From Macropodus opercularis (taxonomy: Eukaryota > Chordata > Actinopteri > Anabantiformes > Osphronemidae): a stretch of 64,000 nt of DNA. Below the pieces are notes generated by a model, which saw only the letters and a program-made list of their open reading frames with translations, made no database searches and was not told the origin of the DNA. Shown here piece by piece: positions 60,201-64,000 of the stretch. The position numbers were made by a program, and so were the translations under genes. Positions within the stretch are counted from its first letter, which is position 1; every line of letters begins with the position of its first letter. The stretch lies in assembly GCA_030770545.1 (NCBI GenBank), contig CM061100.1, forward strand, positions 9,018,501-9,082,500, read 5' to 3'.

Positions 60201-63200
60201 GCATCCCACAGAAGCAGGTGTGCGACGGGCAGTACGACTGTCAGGACCGATCCGATGAGATGGACTGTTCGAAGCTGAGCGAGGGCTGCCACCAGCGCTG
60301 CGACAACAACACTCGCTGTATACCCGAGAGCTTCCTGTGCGACGGCGAGAGAGACTGCACAGATGGCTCGGATGAGGAGAAGTGCGGTGAGTGACTGAAC
60401 GTTGATTTGCGCTGGGACACAGGGTCGACCAGTGATCTCCTCAATGGTGCCGTCGCTCTCTCCAGGGTTGGTTGCCTGTGAGGTGAACCAGTATCGCTGC
60501 GCCAGCGGTCAGTGCGTGTCTGAGGCGCTCCGATGCGACGGCTATCCCGACTGCGCCGACCACTCGGACGAGGTGGACTGCACAAGACCCCCGCGCTGCC
60601 CGACACAGCTGCGATGCCCGCACAGTCACGAGTGTCTGCAGAAAGAGTGGCTCTGTGACGGCGAGGAGGACTGTAAAGACGGTTCGGATGAGAAGGTAAG
60701 GAATTTATTTTGCGATTGTGTGTTTGTTTTTTAGGAAACCGTGGTTGAAACGGTGTGTTTTATTTTCAGAATTGTGTGACACCGCCAGCGAAGTGCAGGG
60801 ATTATCAGTGGCAGTGTGGAGACAGCAGTCAGTGCATCCCTCTGTCCTGGAGGTGTGATGGGAAGGAGGACTGCCACAATGGGTTGGACGAGGACAAGTG
60901 TAAGTGTTCAGGTGCTTTCCACTGCAGTAAACTGTGTTTGTTTCACTGTGATGTTGCTTCTTTAACAGGCCAAGAGAGAAAGTGTCCCCCGCACCTTTAC
61001 CAGTGTGGCAGTGGCGAGTGTGTGGACCCCCACCTGGCATGCAATGGCTTCATCAACTGCGCCGACAGCTCGGACGAGGGCGCGGGATGCTCTCAGCGCA
61101 ACTGCTCCAGTCCGTCGGCGCCTCACTGCGATCACCAGTGTGTCAGCACCCCTCAGGGACCAGTCAGTACGCGGCAGAGGTGTATCCTGACAGGCGCGCG
61201 TGTTTCTTTGCGTTCGTATTCACCACTTGTCTCGCTTTTGCAGAGCTGTTACTGTGCCGCCGGTTTCAGGCTACATTCCCGATCGATGTCCTGCGTGGAC
61301 ATTGACGAGTGCGACGCCGCTCCTCACACTGTGTGCAAACACACGTGCCTCAACACCCGCGGCTCCTACGCCTGCCACTGCCACCCTGGCTTCTACCTGG
61401 AGCCTGACAACAAAAGCTGCAAGACTAAAGGTTCGTCACCTCGCCTTCAAGTCTTAGAACATCATGGGACCAAAATGAATGAAGAAATAAAGCATCCTGT
61501 CACGTTTCTAGATGAGCCGTTGCTTCTGGCATCAGTGCAGTCGGAGCTGCTGCTAGTAGGAGCCCACAGCAACACGCTGCGTCTTCTGTCGTCTTCCAGC
61601 CGCCCGGTGTTCTCGCTGGACTACCACTGGGCTCAGCACAGGGTTTACTGGCTGAGCCCCGACTATCAGAGCATCCGCTGGGCTGACACAAAGAATTCCA
61701 ATAACAAAGGGACACTCATCAAAGGTATGTGTATCTTGGGAACAATCTTCATACAGTAGGTCGCACAACTGCAGGTGTTTACCGTACACGCAAACCATAG
61801 CTGTTTGATGAACTTGCACCGAGTTGACCTGACTTCCTAGAATTCGAATGACATCTTGTTTCAGGGGTGAAGTCAGATTTTATTGCAGTGGATTGGATCG
61901 GGCAGAACCTGTACTGGGTGGACGGACTCGTTGGCCAGATTTTAGCCGTGAAGCTCAGTGACGCCACAGTGAGGTCTCAGGACTACACCGTGGTGCTGGG
62001 GGAGGATCTTGAGCAGCCAAGCTCACTGGTCCTGCTGCCCCACAAAGGGTAACGTGCTCAGTCCGCTGGACAAAAGTACAGAGGAGAAACTGCTTTTCAG
62101 TAACGCTGCCGTGTCATGAACTCGCAGGTTGATGCTGTGGTCTGAGATCGGCAGCAGCCCGCAGATAGAGCGGTCCGGGATGGACGGCTCAAAGAGGAAG
62201 GTGGTGGTGAGCCGGGGCTTGAGCTGGCCCGTCAGTTTGGCCTGCGACTTCTTGGACAACCGGGTGTACTGGGCCGACGAGAAACTGCGCTGCATCGGCT
62301 CTGCCTCTCTGGATGGAGACAACGTCAAGGTAGAGGAGGGTGGCTCTAAGTGACGGCTTGAACATTTAGTGACGTCGCCGCCGTGCCAGCTGGTCTCCTC
62401 ACTTATTGGATATCGTTTCGATCGCTAGATCCTGCAGCTAGTTGAAACGCCGAGCCCGTTCTCCGTGGCAGTCTTCAATGACAGAGTCTTCTGGTCCGAC
62501 ACAAAGAGAAGAACCGTCCGCTCAGCTGACAAGAACACGGGCAAAGATCAGAAGGTTCTTCTGAAGAGACCAGGGCAGCCGTTTGGACTGAAAGTTAGTC
62601 TCCTAATGCCATTTCTGTGAAGTTGGATGGGTTTATTACTCATGCTTATAATAAACATAATGAGCACCTTTAAATGGGTACATAACCGGCATATTTCTCT
62701 GGAATCCTGAGATGATTCTAAGCTTCAGCTTAAGGTTTTTCCCCTCCGTTCCCTTTTGGAAGCTTGAAGTGCATGTTTCCTGCTCTCCTCAGCTGATGCA
62801 TCCCCTTTCCCAGCCGGCCGTGTCGAGCCCCTGCGACCAGCTCCACTGCTCCCATCTCTGCCTCCTGGCCCCAGCAGCGAGAAGCAGGGTCGGAGCGCCG
62901 GGATCGGCAGGACTTGCGGCAGTTTGCCGATGCCCAAAGGGGCTGCTGCTCGCCAAGGACAAGGTGACGTGCTCTGTGCCCACAGAGTCGACGTTCATCC
63001 TGCTCTTGTCCCGTACAACAGTCTATCAGGTAAACGGCCTAAGAATATTACAAATCTGAATTTGTAATGCGAGGGATTATTTTTTTTTAAATTAATTATA
63101 TATTTTTCCTCATTTGTTTCCTGTTATCCCTCTCATCTGTACCTTCGTAGATTCCCATGCATTCCATGCAACGAAATGGTGTCGGGTTGAAAAAAATGCC

Positions 63201-64000
63201 GAACAGCGTAGCGTTGTCCCTCCCCGGAGTGACTGAGGCCTCGGGGCTGGATGTGTCCATCCAGGATCTCTCCATGTATGTTGCCGATGCAGCACAGGGA
63301 ACCGTGAACGTGCTGAAACTGAGCAGTTCCAGGTCAAGGAAAACACTGACACCTGTTGGACAAGCTCTCAAATTACAGGTGGAAAATATCCTGATAAAAG
63401 AAAAAACAAACGTCTTTGTTGTAGCTATTTTCACATACTTCATGTTTAAAGTGTAATTGTGCAAACGTCTTCCCCACCAGGACGATACAGTCACAGCTCT
63501 GGCAGTCGACTGGGTGACCTCCAACCTGTACTGGAGCAGCACCGAGAGGCCGAACCTCCATGTGACCTCCCATCGCGATGGCTACACGGTCCCGCTGCTG
63601 CAGGGGTCACTGAAGGTGACACACTGATCGTATTTGCTCTTTGCAGCTCGTCCACAGTTCGTTTTTGTATCACCTGTGTCCACTCCTGCCAGGGAACAAC
63701 GTCCATCGCGCTGCACCCCCCCTCGGGTTTGCTTTGCTACACAGCGCTTGTCGTAACAGGCGGGAGGAGCCAGGCAGAGGTGAGCTGCGCTTGGATGGAC
63801 GGCCGTAACAAAGTGGTGCTGTGGAGGAAGTCGGGCATCCCCTCCTCACTGGTCTTCTCTAACAAGGGAACTGTGGTCTTCTGGGCTGATACAGGTGAGG
63901 TGTTAAAATCCCTACAGTGACTCTGTGAGAACACATGTCTGCTGACTTGTTCTTGTGACCGTGTGGCTGCTGCTTTTCTGGCAGATGAGGGAGTAATTGG
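52375..64000 (+). CDS. lrp13: LDL-receptor-related protein, probably Lrp13, 3'-truncated by window
   Basis: Thirty-seven exons, the last cut at 64000, encode about 2,245 residues of a giant endocytic receptor. Order: signal peptide (MNLLRFVCLVWLAGLRFSG), four LDLa repeats, two EGF modules, a YWTD propeller, EGF, a second propeller, 18 LDLa repeats, EGF pair, a third propeller, EGF, and the start of a fourth propeller. The transmembrane and cytoplasmic parts lie beyond the window. LDLa repeats bind calcium and ligand through CDGxxDCxDGSDE; propellers release ligand at low pH. The 4+18 layout does not fit LRP1, LRP1B, LRP2, LRP4, LRP5/6 or LRP8. Lrp13, known from fish and bird ovary as a vitellogenin-binding receptor, is the best remaining candidate. 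The symbol is tentative; the family is certain. Confidence 0.93.
54612..56175 (+). CDS. lrp13: LRP exons 7-11: first YWTD propeller and EGF
   Basis: Exons: 54612-54815, 54914-55082, 55160-55328, 55643-55865 and 56056-56175. Propeller blades carry degenerate YWTD motifs: WYFWADSHG, NLYWTNQ, VMFWINAG, RLFWISD, SLYWADD. Exon 11 is the EGF module that caps the propeller (CIKTPCQLCQLTKGNSLGFT, then CTCPSS). Phases run 1-1, 1-2, 2-0, 0-1 and 1-1 and all joins keep frame. Confidence 0.9.
56404..57428 (+). CDS. lrp13: LRP exons 12-14: second, degenerate propeller
   Basis: Exons: 56404-56622, 56742-57050, 57210-57428, all phase 1-1. Blade motifs are WLYWVNQTG, SLYWMSCDQ, ILWLEEN and LLWNSKS, so the YWTD signature is largely lost, although the spacing of about 40-45 residues is kept. 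No capping EGF follows; the LDLa cluster starts immediately. The propeller may be structural only. This is inference from motif decay. Confidence 0.87.
57556..61162 (+). CDS. lrp13: LRP exons 15-27: cluster of 18 LDLa repeats with Thr/Pro linkers
   Basis: Exons: 57556-57702, 57779-58027, 58151-58354, 58460-58687, 58761-59027, 59102-59317, 59410-59592, 59674-59796, 59936-60094, 60171-60386, 60466-60695, 60770-60899, 60969-61162. Nearly all introns are phase 1. Three linkers rich in Thr, Pro, Ser or Ala (in the exons at 58151, 58460 and 59410) are likely O-glycosylated. Repeats keep six cysteines and the acidic calcium cage. Repeats of types A-B-C-D-E recur in blocks (see findings). The intron after 59592 starts GC, not GT. 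Exon 18 has a second in-frame acceptor at 58523. The end of the last exon (HCDHQCVSTPQGP) begins an EGF module. Confidence 0.93.
61244..62593 (+). CDS. lrp13: LRP exons 28-32: EGF pair and third YWTD propeller
   Basis: Exons: 61244-61430, 61512-61724, 61865-62048, 62128-62329, 62429-62593. Exon 28 completes one EGF module (CYCAAGFRL) and encodes a calcium-binding EGF (DIDECDAAPHTVCKHTC). The propeller blades are better preserved than in the second: RVYWLSP, LYWVDG, MLWSE, RVYWADE, RVFWSDT. Phases are 0-1, 1-1, 1-2, 2-0 and 0-0. Confidence 0.92.
62793..64000 (+). CDS. lrp13: LRP exons 33-37: EGF and start of fourth propeller (truncated)
   Basis: Exons: 62793-63029, 63151-63378, 63481-63615, 63693-63894 and 63985 onward. 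Exon 33 is an EGF module (CDQLHCSHLCLLAP, then CRCPKGLLL) followed by the first blade strand (TFILLLSRTTVYQ). Later blades read MYVADAAQG, NLYWSST and VVFWADTG. The window ends 16 bases into exon 37, so the remaining propeller, membrane anchor and tail are not visible. Confidence 0.9.

Noticed and set aside
57556..60700. Regularly spaced repeats of DNA such as GATGGATCTGATGA, superficially array-like
   Set aside because: They are the coding repeats of LDLa modules (DGSDE), not a CRISPR or satellite array.

Overview
The window is animal genomic DNA, almost certainly from a ray-finned (teleost) fish. The genes are split into many short exons with GT-AG introns. Dinucleotide microsatellites are frequent, and one degraded copy of a dispersed repeat common in fish genomes is present. 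The gene content matches vertebrate families. Four protein-coding genes are supported. No bacterial, viral, CRISPR or RNA-gene content was recognised.

Layout: (1) About 1-4600 is gene-free upstream DNA. (2) ank1 (ankyrin-1, + strand) runs from a basic first coding exon at 5308 to a stop at 42888. Its 3'UTR probably extends to a poly(A) signal at 46494. It has a 14-kb first intron, 24 ankyrin repeats (19660-27298), a linker, the ZU5-ZU5-UPA spectrin-binding module (30259-34497), a death domain (34666-36596) and a divergent acidic C-terminal region (41114-42888). (3) eif4ebp1 (+, 46938-48289) is a complete three-exon translation repressor. (4) A nodal-related TGF-beta ligand (-, 49350-50795; southpaw-like by linkage) ends tail-to-tail with eif4ebp1. 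(5) A large LDL-receptor-related protein (+, 52375 to beyond 64000; probably lrp13) starts head-to-head with the nodal gene, 1.6 kb away. It is cut by the window end after about 2,245 residues.

These genes do not form a pathway. Ankyrin-1 links membrane proteins to spectrin, 4E-BP1 is an mTORC1-controlled cap-translation inhibitor, the nodal protein is a secreted signal, and the LRP is an endocytic receptor. Their linkage is informative: in mammals ANK1 and EIF4EBP1 lie on one chromosome arm (human 8p11), whereas NODAL sits beside EIF4EBP2 near ANK3 (human 10q21-22). This window therefore looks like the ANK1/EIF4EBP1 paralogon still carrying a nodal gene.

Points most worth following: a 72-nt in-frame cassette exon candidate in ank1 (36885-36956), an alternative first exon (19377-19400), an alternative terminal exon (43130-43192), (TG)n tracts directly upstream of three ank1 acceptors, repeated LDLa super-modules in the LRP with a copy-specific intron and a GC-AG intron, and three perfect CACGTG boxes upstream of eif4ebp1. 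All exon coordinates were joined by eye from splice sites, reading phase and family similarity; none is backed by transcript data.
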